From assembly GCF_901000735.1 (NCBI RefSeq), contig NC_081546.1, forward strand, positions 27,857,900 to 27,921,899: DNA of 64,000 nt, read 5' to 3'. Position 1 is the first letter of the stretch, and each line of letters begins with the position of its first letter. A model generated the notes under the pieces. That model was given only the letters and a program-made list of their open reading frames with translations. It made no database searches and was not told the DNA's origin. Shown here piece after piece: positions 1-11,420 of this stretch. Source of the DNA: Corylus avellana. Its lineage: Eukaryota; Streptophyta; Magnoliopsida; Fagales; Betulaceae. A program made the translations under genes and the position numbers.

Positions 1-977
1 AAACCGCCCGCCTTTGCACCCCTACGAAATTCTCTTCGAGAGCTTTCCAAATTGCATGCAATTTAGAAAATTAATTATCGGAATCTTTATTCATTTTCTC
101 CAACCAAACAGAAAAAGAAAAAAGAAAAGAAAAGAAAAGAAAAGGCTATTTGTAGAAGGCGGTGTGTATTGATTATTCCGATTCAGAATTTAAATAAGAA
201 AGTTTTTATGGGCAGATAAAAAGGCTAAAAAAGTCATTTTCTGAAAAAAGAAAAGAAAACAGATAAGGTTAGATTTTCTTGCTATAACTAATGTGGAAAA
301 GGAGTCATACACAAGTTTGTCCACTAACAGAAAGTAGAGTTTGTCTAAAACCATATCCATATATATCTAATCTTCTTATTAGTGATTTTGATAATACAAG
401 ATTTAGCCAATAAAGCACCGATGATGATTTCCTATAATTTTTTTTTAATTGTAGATTTTCAAATTATGTAATTTAGGCTATTTGTAGACATCAAAACACT
501 TGAAAAATACTACATATTAAAAAAGTGGCATGTTATGGAGGTAACCAAAAAAAAAAAAAATTCCTTCCAAAATACTTCTTCACTTTTGTAGAAACGATTT
601 TTCTTCATAAAACTAAAATACAATTTTTTACTCAAAGCTTTGTACAGCATAGAAAGTTAGAAACTGATGAAAATATATTCAATTTTCAACTGGAACTAAC
701 CACAATTTTAATAGGTAGCATTTTTTAAGCATTTCGATGCTTAAAACGAAATTTGAGAATCTATTATTTCTTTGAAATTGTAAGGAATCATAATCCATAA
801 AGGACACATAAACAAACATAGAAACATCCCCAATCCAAATATTCAAACAAATTGACAAATTTCTAATGTAAGCAAGATATTAACATACCACTTATGGAAT
901 GCCATTTAATTATTTAATTATCAATTTAACTCTCTATATTGTATTTATGGCTAAATTTAAATGTCACATGGACATAT
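1..977. other. AT-rich intergenic DNA
   Basis: No coding potential is convincing here. The stretch is rich in A and T runs, and the short open frame at 525-728 consists largely of low-complexity sequence without a recognisable domain. I see no RNA gene or transposon terminus. Confidence 0.6.
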
Positions 978-1497
978 AGGGTCCATTTGGGAGTGCGATT
1001 TCAATAAGTGCGATTTTAAAAATTGTTTTTTTTTTTAAATTGCTTTTTTAAAATCGCACAGGCATTTGGTAAAACATACTAAAAAGTATTTTTTTTTATC
1101 AATTGCGTGTTTAGATAACATTAGCATATAATTGCGGTTTCATGACCAAAATACCAATAAGGATCAACAAGACAGAGAGAATGAAGAAAAAAAAAAAAAA
1201 AAAAAAAGAGAAAATAAGGGTTTTAATATATTTTAGGTGAGTTTTATTGGTATTTTTTTCATTCATGTTTTAAAAAAGGTAACTATTGCGCCAAATATCT
1301 TTTTAATAGAAATCGTGATTTTGTTTTAAATTTGCACTTTTTCAAATAAGTACCCTCTAATCAGCTTATGGATATCGCAGATTTTTTTGCAATTTTAAAA
1401 TTTGCGTTTTTAAAATCACAATCTCAAACACCCTAAAGTTGCGATTTGGTTTAAAATCGCAGATTATTTTTTTAAAATCGCAATCCCAAACACCCTA
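978..1497. mobile_element. Non-autonomous DNA element (MITE), gcgatttt family, copy 1
   Basis: The ends are imperfect inverted repeats: the left end reads GGGTCCATTTGGGAGTGCG and the right end reads CGCAATCCCAAACACCC. The interior is made of repeated short blocks such as GCGATTTTAAAA and has no ORF. A second, inverted copy lies at 9145-9552 and shares interior sequence, for example the stretch around 1095-1150, which matches the reverse complement of 9360-9420. The terminal motif (CCCGTTTGGGA type) is common in plant hAT-like MITEs. A clear target-site duplication was not resolved, and an internal end-like motif near 1420-1436 makes the right boundary uncertain. Confidence 0.65.
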
Positions 1498-1690
1498 ATA
1501 ATACATGTTCTATAGAAGTCACAATGACTTAATCAAATTTTTTTTTTTTCTATTTTTCTATTTTTTATTGTTAATTACGTAGTTTAAAATATTAATTTAA
1601 TAAATGGAATTGAAGATTTCTTTCCAAAAATAAATATCCTTACCTTTTATTTTTTTGTTTTTAACTAAGAAGACGGTGGGCAAATAAGAG

Positions 1691-2090
1691 TAATGTTATA
1701 AGTCTCTCTTGTGTCTTCCTTAAGTTCCTTCAAGAATGACGTGGCTATTAAAATTATTATTTGATCAAAATTCAATTATATTTGAGGGCCCCGTTTGGGA
1801 TTGAGTTTGAGGAGACTAAAAGTACTTTAACACTCAAATAGCCTGTTTGAAGAAAAAAATATCTGTTTGGTAAAAAAATTAAAAGCACTTTTAAGGTTTT
1901 AAAAGCCTAAAGATGGCCAAAAAGCACTTTTGACAAAAGCTTAAAAATGAAGCTTTTGACCAAAAACTCTTTTTGATTTAAAAACTCTATTTTTTAAACA
2001 CAATCTCAAACAGACTCTCAATCACAAGTTTAATAATAATTTTAATAACTATATTATTCTTTGAGAAATACAATAGGACGCAAGAAAATT
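1691..2090. mobile_element. Foldback MITE, copy 1, interrupted
   Basis: The arms at about 1691-1784 and 2018-2090 are inverted copies of each other and match two uninterrupted elements at 5311-5468 and 10113-10272. All three share the core GATGTGG/GACGTGGCTATTAAAAT and a GATCAAAATT motif near the centre. In this copy the centre is split by a different MITE (1785-2017). There is no ORF. Confidence 0.6.
1785..2017. mobile_element. MITE nested inside the foldback MITE
   Basis: The segment begins GGGCCCCGTTTGGGATTGAG and ends near CACAATCTCAAACAGACTC, an imperfect inverted repeat. It interrupts the loop of the surrounding foldback element, which is continuous in the other two copies in this window. 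The interior is A/T- and AAAAGC-rich and non-coding. Confidence 0.5.
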
Positions 2091-2230
2091 TTCTAGAATT
2101 GCTAGACAAGTATTGTGGCCGGGGATCTCAAGCTTTACTGGTGTGCGCCAAGTTTTACTTTTTCACCGTCAAACGACTTTGGTCAAAGAACACCCGCACA
2201 CATTTTACACCATAACACTAAAACCGTGTC

Positions 2231-2238
2231 TATATATA
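2231..2238 (+). promoter_or_regulatory. TATA box of the stray SRP-receptor 5' end
   Basis: TATATATA lies upstream of a pyrimidine-rich leader (about 2255-2345) typical of plant 5'UTRs. It is followed by an intron whose acceptor (TTGCAG at 2820-2825) precedes the ATG at 2846. The match to a housekeeping-type promoter plus 5'UTR intron is an inference from this order. Transcription is not shown. Confidence 0.45.
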
Positions 2239-2825
2239 GCGGAACCTTCACAAATTCTCACTTTGATTCCCTTTTCCCCTCTCTTTCTCGCTGGCTGTTT
2301 TTTCTTTTCTATTTTTGGTTTTTTTTTTTTTTTTCTTCCATTCTAGGGCTTGAAATTTAAATTCGTCTCGCATTTAGGGGCTGTATATATGTATGTTAAA
2401 TGGTTGTGTTTGTTGGCCGTGAAATTGTGAGAAAAGGACTCGAATTTGGGACCTGTTTCAGGTTGGAGTTTGAATAGCGTCCGCGATCTCTGTTCTTAAA
2501 TTAATATGCGCCAACTTTCTGGTTGTTGTATGATAGAAATGGGAAAAGAGCAGATATTGAAAGAGTAAATGTTGTGGTTTATGCTATATTTGTTATATGA
2601 AATCGTTCCCCTCATCTTAGATATATGGTTGTATTTGGCATGATTAGTGGAGGTGTTTCTTAGATCTAAAACAATTTCAAAATACTAGAAAATATAAAAT
2701 TTGAAGTCGGGTTTTCTTTAGCTTTGCATGCAGTTTTTTTTTTTTTTTCTTCTAATTTCCTTTCTTCCAATTCATGTTTGAATCCCTGGGTTTGGTATTC
2801 TGATATATGCTGGATCTGATTGCAG

Positions 2826-3097
2826 GGTGTATACAAGTGTAGGAGATGTTAGAGCAGTTACTAATATTTACCCGAGGGGGATTAATCCTCTGGACATGTA
2901 AAGAGCTTGGAAATGCTCTTAGGGGATCACCAATTGACACCTTGATCAGGTCTTGTCTTTTGGAAGAACGACAAGGAGGTGGAAATGTTCAACTTTCTAA
3001 AGAGAGGAAGAGCCCCTCTCTCTCGAATCATGAAACCTTTCTAAAATCCCTTCTACTTATAGGTTCCGTTGTCATACACCTGCTCTCATGCATGTGA
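2826..3097 (+). pseudogene. SRPRA: 5' fragment of signal recognition particle receptor alpha gene
   Basis: The ORF starts at 2846, and its first 42 residues (to 2971) contain LLIFTRGGLILWTCKEL and GSPIDTLIRSCLLEER. From family knowledge this is the conserved N-terminus (SRX domain) of eukaryotic SRP receptor alpha, which anchors on the ER membrane through SRP receptor beta and docks ribosome-SRP complexes. The full protein is roughly 600 residues. After LLEER the sequence changes to an unrelated tail that ends at 3097, so the SRX domain is cut and the NG GTPase domain is absent. A 3' splice site (AG at 2824-2825) just before the ATG indicates that a 5'UTR intron came along, so this is a genomic DNA fragment and not a retrocopy. 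It lies about 300 bp upstream of the NB-ARC pseudogene on the same strand. Confidence 0.8.
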
Positions 3098-3394
3098 AGT
3101 TCATATATGTGAAACTATATTCCATTTAAAAATGTCTAATTGTTTTTAATCTTTTAAATAATTTTTGTTCATGAATTAAATAAACTCAACCAATTCCCTT
3201 TGTTTTGGATGGTATAATTTGCTTAAATAACTTATTCATCACCTAAATTTGAAAATGAACATTCCATTTATTGCGGTATGTATAGTTTTTGTACCACCAA
3301 CTTTTCTTTAGTCTTACGTGTTTAATACATAATTTTTATTCTTTTTATATGAAAGTAAAACATTAGATATTTTGTTATCTTTTTGTATTGGTAG

Positions 3395-4480
3395 GAATGA
3401 ACCTTAATTTATACATAAAATCATTGAATAGGTGAATTCGATATTAGTAAAAAAGAAGTACTTTCAAGTTGCCCAATATCCAGTTGGAATAGAGTCTCGT
3501 GTACAAAAGGTGAAGTCGCTTTTGGATATAGAGAAGAAAGACAGAATATGCATGGTAGGGATCTTCGGAACTCGTGGAATTGGTAAGACAACTCTCTCCA
3601 ATGCTATCTGTAACTCGATTGATGCTCAGTTTGAACGTAGTTGTTTTCTTGAAAACATTAAAGAAGCTTTTAGCCAAAAGGATGGTCTGATCCAATTGCA
3701 AAATAAACTTCTTTCAAAGATCATAGGAAGTTCAAGTCCAGTGGTTGACAATGTTGATCAAGAAAGTACTTTGATAAAGTTGAGGCTTTCCCGTTTAAGA
3801 ATACTTTTAGTTCTTGATGATGTGGATAAGTCAATCCAACTAGAAAAGTTAGCCGAAAAAGGTGATTGTTTTGGCTTAGGAAGTAGAATCATCATAATAA
3901 CAAGAGATAAACTTTTACTTCATGCACATGGAGTTGATTCAATATACGAGGTGAATAAGTTGGATCATGATAAATCTCTTCAACTTTTTTGTTGGAATGC
4001 CTTTAAAAGAGACAAACCTAATGATGGTTATCGGGATATTGCAGAAAATGTTCTACGTTATAGTGAAGGATTGCCACCAGATTTAACAACGCAAGGCTTG
4101 GCTCTAAAGGAAAAGAGATATACTTTGTTGGAAAAGAAAACTGGACTAGTACAAAAGAATTTATGGTAAAAAAATTCAAAAAAAATTAGATTAATTTGTG
4201 ATGGGTTGGAGGACACTGAGAATGACATTTTCCTTGTTATTGCATATTTTTTCAGATGACAGAAAGAAGGTTATGTCCTTAAAATATTGTAATTTCTTTC
4301 CAAAAAATGGTATTGAAGTGCTTGTAGATAAGTCTCTCATATGTATTAGTTCATTTAAGAGGTGATTAATTATGCATGATTTGATGCAAGAAATGGGTTG
4401 AGAAATTGTTGAGAGGAATCACCAAAAGAATATGAGGAACATAGTAGGTTGTGTTTGTTCGTCACGTCCTAGACGAAAGA
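3395..4480 (+). pseudogene. NB-ARC (TNL exon 2) pseudogene
   Basis: This matches exon 2 of TNL-A and starts after an AG acceptor at 3393-3394, but the TIR exon that should precede it is absent. Two stops break the linker before V-N-S-I-L-V (taa near 3405, tag near 3429). The P-loop is GTRGIGKTT, where the third position of the usual GTGGIGKTT is arginine. Kinase-2 is LLVLDDVD, RNBS-B is GSRIIIITRDK, and the GLPL motif is altered to GLPPDL near 4070, where the frame is lost. Beyond 4170, degenerate ARC2 sequence, including an MHDLMQEMG remnant near 4372, can be followed through further stops to about 4480. No LRR follows. It is a dead resistance-gene relic of the type that encodes intracellular immune receptors. 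Confidence 0.87.
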
Positions 4481-4582
4481 CTTATGTTAAAAATCCTTTA
4501 TAATTTACATTTGTTTATTTTTCATAAGTTAAGTTACAAGAAAAATATTGAACTTTAAATAAAAAAAAAATTCAATATTTTT

Positions 4583-4626
<44 letters not shown>

Positions 4627-4675
4627 TCAATATTTTTCTTTATATATATGTGTGTGTGTGTTCAATATTTTTCTT

Positions 4676-4714
<39 letters not shown>

Positions 4715-5310
4715 TTTTATGTTTGACAGAAGAATTGAACAAGTATAATTTTAGGAAAATTAATTTTTAATAAAAACATTTTTCAAAACAAAGCACAATT
4801 TTTGTTTTTTTTTTTTTTAAAAAAAAAAAATTACAATTTTTTAAGAAAACGCCCTAAACTGTCGTAATCGAATATTTGAAAACATATGCTCACTTTTCAA
4901 TTGTGGAGGCTGTCTTATTATTTAAGAAAATGAAATAAAAAATGAAAAAAGGAAAATAAGTGAAAACTCGCCTCTGTGCTTGAAGGCCGCCCCTTCAAAT
5001 TCAATGGAGGCAAGTAGAGAGCCACCCCCATTCGTTATTCTCACGTAAGGAAATCCCCCCTCCCTCCTTAAGTGAAGGGATGGGGTCTGCTGGTGGAGGC
5101 CAACATTTCAGGGATTTATTTTGTTTTCAATTTAGTCATTGCAGTTAAATTCTGTCAAATAGTTGACGGATTTCATTAGTGTGTCACGTCAACACTAACA
5201 AAATAATGATAAGTGTTACTCTTAATATATATATATATATATATATATAATGAAAAAACTTAAAAATTATTATTTTTTAAATAAAAAAAAAAAGAGGGCA
5301 GCTACCATAG
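4481..5310. other. AT-rich spacer with microsatellites
   Basis: No gene is seen. Around 4575-4716 there are (TA)n/(TG)n blocks, and the sequence TTCAATATTTTTCTTTATAT is repeated three times with them. A less AT-rich patch at about 4980-5110 has no coding signature. Confidence 0.6.
4575..4716. repeat. Compound TA/TG microsatellite in a tandem of about 50 bp
   Basis: Three units each consist of TTCAATATTTTTCTTTATAT followed by a (TA)n(TG)n tract of differing length. This is a compound minisatellite that probably grew by slippage. Confidence 0.75.
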
Positions 5311-5468
5311 TAATGCTACAAGTCCCTCTTAAGTCCCTCCAAAAATGATGTGACTATTAAAATCATCAATGAGCTTATAATTGATCATTATTGAATTTTG
5401 ATCAAATAATGATTTTAATAGCCACATTATTCTTGGAGGAAATCAAAAGGGATATAAGATTGACTTTT
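5311..5468. mobile_element. Foldback MITE, copy 2
   Basis: This palindromic element has a left arm containing AATGATGTGACTATTAAAAT and a right arm containing ATTTTAATAGCCACATTATT as its near reverse complement, with a short loop at TTGATCATTATTGAATTTTG. It belongs to the same family as 1691-2090 and 10113-10272. It has no ORF. Confidence 0.7.
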
Positions 5469-6351
5469 AGAATTAGTCCAGCTACCATCTTGGAGGAGGG
5501 GGTGGCCAGTCGATTGAACTACCTACTTGAGATATACTATATTAAATTATCATTTGACTCAAAAACTTTAAATTAATAAAAAGAAATAAATTTAATTATT
5601 TAATCAATACACTAATAGTAATTTTTAGAGACGAATGGTTAACCTGATATTAGAAGAGGTTCTGAGTTGAGATATTATCTATGTAATTCATAATTCATTT
5701 TAATTCGATACTTTGTGTTAGTTCTTACTTATTAAGTAAGAGTATTAGAATATTATTATTTAGATGATTAGTTCAATTTTTTTATTAATCTAACCTTTTA
5801 AAATAAGTAATAATTTAAATAATAATAATCACTGCCTAATGAAATATTATTATATGCAGGTTCAGAAGGTAGGCTTCAAAAGCATAGGGTAGGATGATTT
5901 TATATATATATATATATAAACTCTAGCGGTTGACGAGCTATTGTCTTTAAATAATATATTTCTTTTAATAAAAAGAAAGGAGAATTAAAAGATCCGACAA
6001 AAGTTGCTACAGTAAATTTTTAAATATGAGAATTTTCTGTAGCAAATTGTTAAAAAAAAATTTCATTGTAAAAAATCCACTAAAAAATAAAAACAACACA
6101 TAATAGGTAAGTTTACTTTGGCCGGGAGACCGCTCAGCTAATTTGGTTGGAGAGAAGGAGCTTCATCCAATGACAGGTTGCATTGGATACCAAATTACCA
6201 ATGCCGGTCACCTCAGCTCATCTTATTCGCATTGGATACGATTTAAATAAAAAATTGCTGCAATATATATATAAGTAAGAATATTGTTATTTAAATGATC
6301 TGGTTCAATTTTTTTATTAATCTAAACTTTTAAAATAAGCAACCTAAATGT
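5469..6351. other. AT-rich spacer
   Basis: No gene is seen. A mildly GC-richer patch at about 6118-6240 contains the phrase GCATTGGATAC three times, without coding potential. Confidence 0.5.
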
Positions 6352-6969
6352 TCAAGTTATGATGGATGGAGAATCACAAGTTTATTTATAAATAAATCAA
6401 GACTCTTATCCATAATTAAACGTTGCTTCCTTCTATCAATAGAGACAAATTTTGATAAAATACCAAGGGAGCTAATCTTTCATGTGAGTAGTAATTATTT
6501 GTATATTTTATTACCCAAAACTTTTAGTTTGATAAAAAATCTCTTTTAAATATAATATATAATATATAATGTGTATGTGACATGTAAAGCATAGAAAAAA
6601 AAAAAAAAATGTGGGGAGCAGGCCAGCTGTTGGTTGTGTTGTAAAGTGAAATTGAGGAGAATACTGAAGCAATAAACAAAGAAAAAGAGTTAGCTCAGAG
6701 TCAGAAAAACAAAACAATAAGGAAAAATAAGTTGGGGCTTTGGGTGGATCAAAAGTTAGAAAAAAATGAGAACAAATGATTCCTGCGTGGTGTATGTGTT
6801 CGGTGTGCTGTAATAGTATATATAGAATGTGAAGAAAAAAGTGGCAAATTTCTGTTTTCTTTGGAAATCATTTTCCTCTTCTTGCTCCTACGAATCTTTG
6901 TCAATGGAAATTAAAGAGCAGAGCCCACACATATATAAAGAAAACTAAAGCTAAAGAATGTACAGCGAT

Positions 6970-7204
6970 NNNNNNNNNNNNNNNNNNNNNNNNNNNNNNN
7001 NNNNNNNNNNNNNNNNNNNNNNNNNNNNNNNNNNNNNNNNNNNNNNNNNNNNNNNNNNNNNNNNNNNNNNNNNNNNNNNNNNNNNNNNNNNNNNNNNNNN
7101 NNNNNNNNNNNNNNNNNNNNNNNNNNNNNNNNNNNNNNNNNNNNNNNNNNNNNNNNNNNNNNNNNNNNNNNNNNNNNNNNNNNNNNNNNNNNNNNNNNNN
7201 NNNN
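6970..7204. other. Assembly gap (235 N)
   Basis: This is a run of unknown bases inside the left arm of the inverted duplication. It is the only gap in the window that is not exactly 100 N, so its length may be an estimate. Confidence 0.99.
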
Positions 7205-7526
7205 TTTACCATCTCGACTACCACCTTGGTGGTGTACAGCGTTAACTTGAATAATGGAGTATAATGCTAAAAGAATCTTAGCACCATTTCTTTATGTTTT
7301 AGTTATCCCACGATCCTTTAGTGGATTTTTGATTAATGCTTAATATGTAATGTAATCCTTCAGTCAATTGAATTAAGTAGTAATTAGAAATGTAAAAGTT
7401 GAGACAAAAGCGCTATAATATTACTGCATGTTATGAGAAATTGAGAATAATTTACCTCTTTCTTTTTTTTTTGGGGGGGGTGGGTGTTTTTAAGGTTGTA
7501 CTCATATCACTTTTGCGTAAAGACTC

Positions 7527-7565
<39 letters not shown>

Positions 7566-9144
7566 CACTCTTTTAGGGAGCTTTTAAAATTTAATAAAAA
7601 TTCATTTAAATTAGTGGTAATTTTAAAACCCACTTTAAGAGAATGGAAAAATAAGTGTGAAAATTAATAAATAAATAGAAAGTGTGTAGGATTTTTCTTT
7701 GCGTAAATCACAAGTACAAAATCTTAGACTTGACTTCTTTTATATTCGGCGTGGAACCAGGATGGAATAACCTTCATCATGGCGTATATTTTATCCGCTT
7801 TATGACCAAATTGATCAATGAACACAACAAAAGTGGTCAAGTTTGGCTTTGTTAATTTATTATATGCAATTAAATCATAATTTGGTTGCATTGGATACCT
7901 TAATGTGGGTCACCATGTACAGCCCTTTTTCCCTTCATTTTCATCCTTTAAAATATGATGACTCCTTTATCCCATCTTTCTTTTCGTTAACGCAGCTCCG
8001 TTCACTGTACTACAACTACAAGGAAATTGCCAACCAGTTTCTTGGCAAAGCAAAGCCAAAAAAAAAAAAAGATGCGATTGATGACAACTCAAAGCGGAGA
8101 GCCAAAGAAAAAGATGAAACAGGAAGTCGGATAACTTGTTTAAGATTGCTTTAGAAAATTTAAAAGGTATTTTAATTTAGTATCTCAAAAGATGCAAAGT
8201 TTTAAACGAAAATAGGCAAATAATGGAATAATGAAGTGCATTAAAGTGGGATTAAAATGGATATCACTGGAAAGCATGAAAAGGTCGGCTTTAGCTTTAA
8301 TGAAGTTGCCAGGCAGTTGCTCATTTGATTCAAAGAAGTATCGCAATTCTCACTACCCTTCACCCCCTTACTCAAGGGATAAAGATTTCACATGCATTGC
8401 AAATTTTTTAATTTTAGAGATAACGTTACAAAAATTGTGACAACACTCTAAACCCCATTTCCTTCTCCATGTTAACATATATCAGGGGATTTTATTACAG
8501 ATATTTGATTTTAGTTGATCATATTTGAATGCATTTAAATATGATACTATCTCCATATTTGTATTAATTTCATCTACCATAATTCTCCTAGAAATCAGAG
8601 AATTTTATCCTGCAATTATCACCAACAAAATAAGAGAAAAATGTAATCATTTGATCGAACTTTATCCTATAGACGTAGGTCATACACCAAACTATGTAAA
8701 CTTCCTTGTGTCTATTTTCTTTATTCCGTTTTGTTTTTAATTTCTTTCAGCAATATCTTTTCCTTTCCTTCCCTAAACTAAGAAAAAGCTATGGTGCTAT
8801 AAAACATTTAAGAAAACACTTTAGCTTTTTTTATCCTTATTTTATTTTATTTTTAAAAAAAATATTTCCTCTCTTTTTTCCATTTGAAAGAATATTTAAA
8901 TTATATAGAAAAATTATAAGAGAAGCTATTATGAAATGTATTTGAATAAAGAAGAAAAATGTAATTTGGTTTTCTAAATTTAAGAAATATATTTTTTTGA
9001 AAAATACTGATATTGCTCAAAGGAAGCAAACAGGGGACAGGCCAACTAAAAGAGCAACAATAAAAGGAATTTATTAGTTTACAAAAAAAAAAAAAGGAAT
9101 TTATTCTATATTTACAATAAAATAATTTATATAGAATACTTAAT

Positions 9145-9552
9145 AGCCCGTTTGGGAGTGCGTTTTTAAAAAAATAATTTGCGTTTTTAAACAAAATCGC
9201 AATTTTTGAGTGTTTGGGATTGCGATTTTAAAAACTCAAATTTTAAAATCATGAAAAAATCTGCTATTTTTATAAGCTGACTAGGGATGCTTATTTGAAA
9301 AAGTGCGAATTTAAACCAAAATTACGATTTCGCTTAAAACAATATTTGGCGCAATATTTGCCTATTTGGCCATGAAACCGCAATTATATGCTAATGTTAT
9401 CCAAACACTCAATTGATAAAAAAAAATATTTCTTAACATGTTTTACTAAACGTCTATGCGATTTTAAAAAGTAGCGATTTAAAAAACACAATTTTTAAAA
9501 ACTTAATTTTTAAAATCGCACCTATTGAAATCGTACTCCCAAACGGGCCCTA
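9145..9552. mobile_element. MITE, gcgatttt family, copy 2 (inverted relative to copy 1)
   Basis: The ends AGCCCGTTTGGGAGTGCG and CGTACTCCCAAACGGGCCCT are near-perfect inverted repeats. The interior matches copy 1 (978-1497) on the opposite strand, including the segment CATGAAACCGCAATTATATG. It is non-coding and absent from the mirrored position in the right arm. Confidence 0.8.
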
Positions 9553-10112
9553 AGTGTAGCATCCAAAACATCGTTCAAAATAAACCATTAAAGTTGAAAA
9601 ATTCATTTAATTATGCTTGATCATTTTCCTCTTTTTCTTGTAGGGTTTGCAATTTTCCCAAAGGACTACTTTGCTAAGTATTAATGCAAGTCCCCTCTCC
9701 TGGCCACATTGCATTTACAGGCTGAATTAGATAAACTTCCACTACAGTATCATGTTTCATTGTCATTCTTATCTTTCAACTGTATTAACAATTATCTCTA
9801 TCACAAGTCACAACTTGTATGATGTATATACGGCAAACTATTATTTACAATTTCTTAACATTTACAGTTCCAAATAAGGTACTTAGAATTATGAATATTT
9901 CGGGACTAATAAGGGAAAACATTATTAGCCATCTTCGAGTGAGTTTGAACGGTATTTTACGAGACTACTATACAAGTAAAACACACATCCTCAACTCAAC
10001 ACGTATTTAGTTTAATTATTTTCAGTATGAATGATCAATTTTTTTTTTACCAATACCATCTTTTCATTTCCTGCATTCATCATTCTTTTTTAAAGGTGAT
10101 AGTAATTTCGTT

Positions 10113-10272
10113 GAGTAATTCTATAAGGCTTACTTATGTTTTACTAAGAATGATGTGGATATTAAAATCACAATTTGATCAAAATTTAATAGTGATCAAT
10201 CACAAGCTCAATGGTGATTTTAATAGCCACATCATTCTTAGTAGGACACAAGTAGGACACCTAAAATTACTC
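10113..10272. mobile_element. Foldback MITE, copy 3
   Basis: GAGTAATTCTATAAGGCTTA at the left pairs with the reverse complement of the right end ACACCTAAAATTACTC. The inner arms share AAGAATGATGTGG. The loop contains GATCAAAATTTAATAGTGAT. It belongs to the same family as 1691-2090 and 5311-5468. Confidence 0.8.
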
Positions 10273-11260
10273 AATTTCGTTGCATACAAGTATGACACCT
10301 ATTTTAAAAAAATAAAATAGGGGTATTTTTTGGAAGAATGATAGGAATGTGACTTAATTGCAATAAAATGGTAATTTAATGTATCTAATTAGGGCTCATT
10401 TGATTTGCGGATTGAGTATTCCATTAGGAAAATGAATAGCTATAACTAAGAATAGAGGAGAGTGGAATTGAATAATTATTATTCCTTAGTTTGGTAATAA
10501 CATATGTATTCTAAATTGGAATTGAACCAAAATTACCCAAAACCGTACCCTTCTTTTTTTAAAAAAATCATATTGAAAAAAAGAAAAGAAAAAGAAGATA
10601 GAAAACCTAGAATTGCTGGGGTTGCCACCACCCCCTTGAAATTCTATTTTTTTTTTTTAATAAAAAACAAATTAAAGGGTTAAAATAAACTTTTTGAAAA
10701 AAATTAGTTTTTTTGGAAAAGTTCATTTCTTCAGGAATAATTATTCATTTCAATTTTTTTTTTTAAGAGAAATAGTTATTCCTGCGTGTGAGGGATTAGT
10801 GATTCCCAACAGAATAAATATTCTTAAAAATAAATCATAATCAAACAAAATAATAACTATTCCATAGAAATAACTATTATATTTCAGAATTCTATGACGC
10901 AAATCAAACAGGTCATTAGTGTCACATTTGTCATGTTAGGAGGCAAAATAAAAAATGGCGGCCAAAATATATTTATCCATAAATATATGACCTGAAGCGG
11001 ATAGTCTATGGTGGTTCTGATGACTTTTATAATTTTTTTCTTTTTTTTAAAAAAAAAGAAAACAATTGTCGGTAAGGGCTAATATTTAAATCCTCAATCT
11101 GCTAAGGACTAGGGTGCAATTATTTTCTTGTTTTAAAACAATGGGCCCACTTGAACATCACTTTTAACGCGTGATGCTTTTTGACGTTTTGTCTCTTTTT
11201 TCATATTTATTTTCATGAAAATAAATATGCTCATTTATTTTCATTTTTGCTCATTTTTCT

Positions 11261-11287
11261 TTTGACGCGTCACGTGTACGTGGGACC
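11261..11287 (+). promoter_or_regulatory. Conserved W-box/G-box cluster upstream of TNL-A
   Basis: TTGAC (11262-11266, the WRKY W-box core) lies next to CACGTG (11271-11276, the G-box core) and ACGTGGG. The block sits about 135-160 bp upstream of the TNL-A start codon. The same block, on the opposite strand, precedes TNL-E (52811-52835). In the TNL-B promoter copy (near 18612-18636) the W-box core has changed to TTGAGG. WRKY and bZIP factors control many plant immunity genes, and binding here is an inference. Confidence 0.5.
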
Positions 11288-11420
11288 AACTTAGATTCCT
11301 TTCATATTATGCAACGCAGCATCCACTTTTCTATTTACTTAATTAACTTGCTTTTGCTCGCCCTTCTGCAATTCCCGGCTCAATTTTCTCCAGTAAATTA
11401 GTACTCTTGCAACTTCGTCC

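Larger units (their letters stand above)
6352..11420. repeat. Left arm of a large inverted duplication
   Basis: Blocks of this arm reappear in reverse complement in the right arm (18477-22390) in mirrored order. 6352-6470 matches 22280-22395, 7390-7770 matches 20390-20750, 7843-8060 matches 20060-20280, 8430-8800 matches 19380-19760, 9630-9720 matches 19035-19130, 9819-10015 matches 18810-18960, and 11250-11420 matches 18479-18660. The two MITEs at 9145-9552 and 10113-10272 are missing from the right arm, so they inserted after the duplication or were lost from the other arm. The arm ends at the start codon of TNL-A and so contains its promoter. Short ORFs here are AT-rich and none is a recognised gene. 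Confidence 0.85.

Noticed and set aside
8901..9194. 97-residue minus-strand frame
   Set aside because: AT-rich phenylalanine/asparagine-rich translation overlapping a MITE end; no conserved feature.
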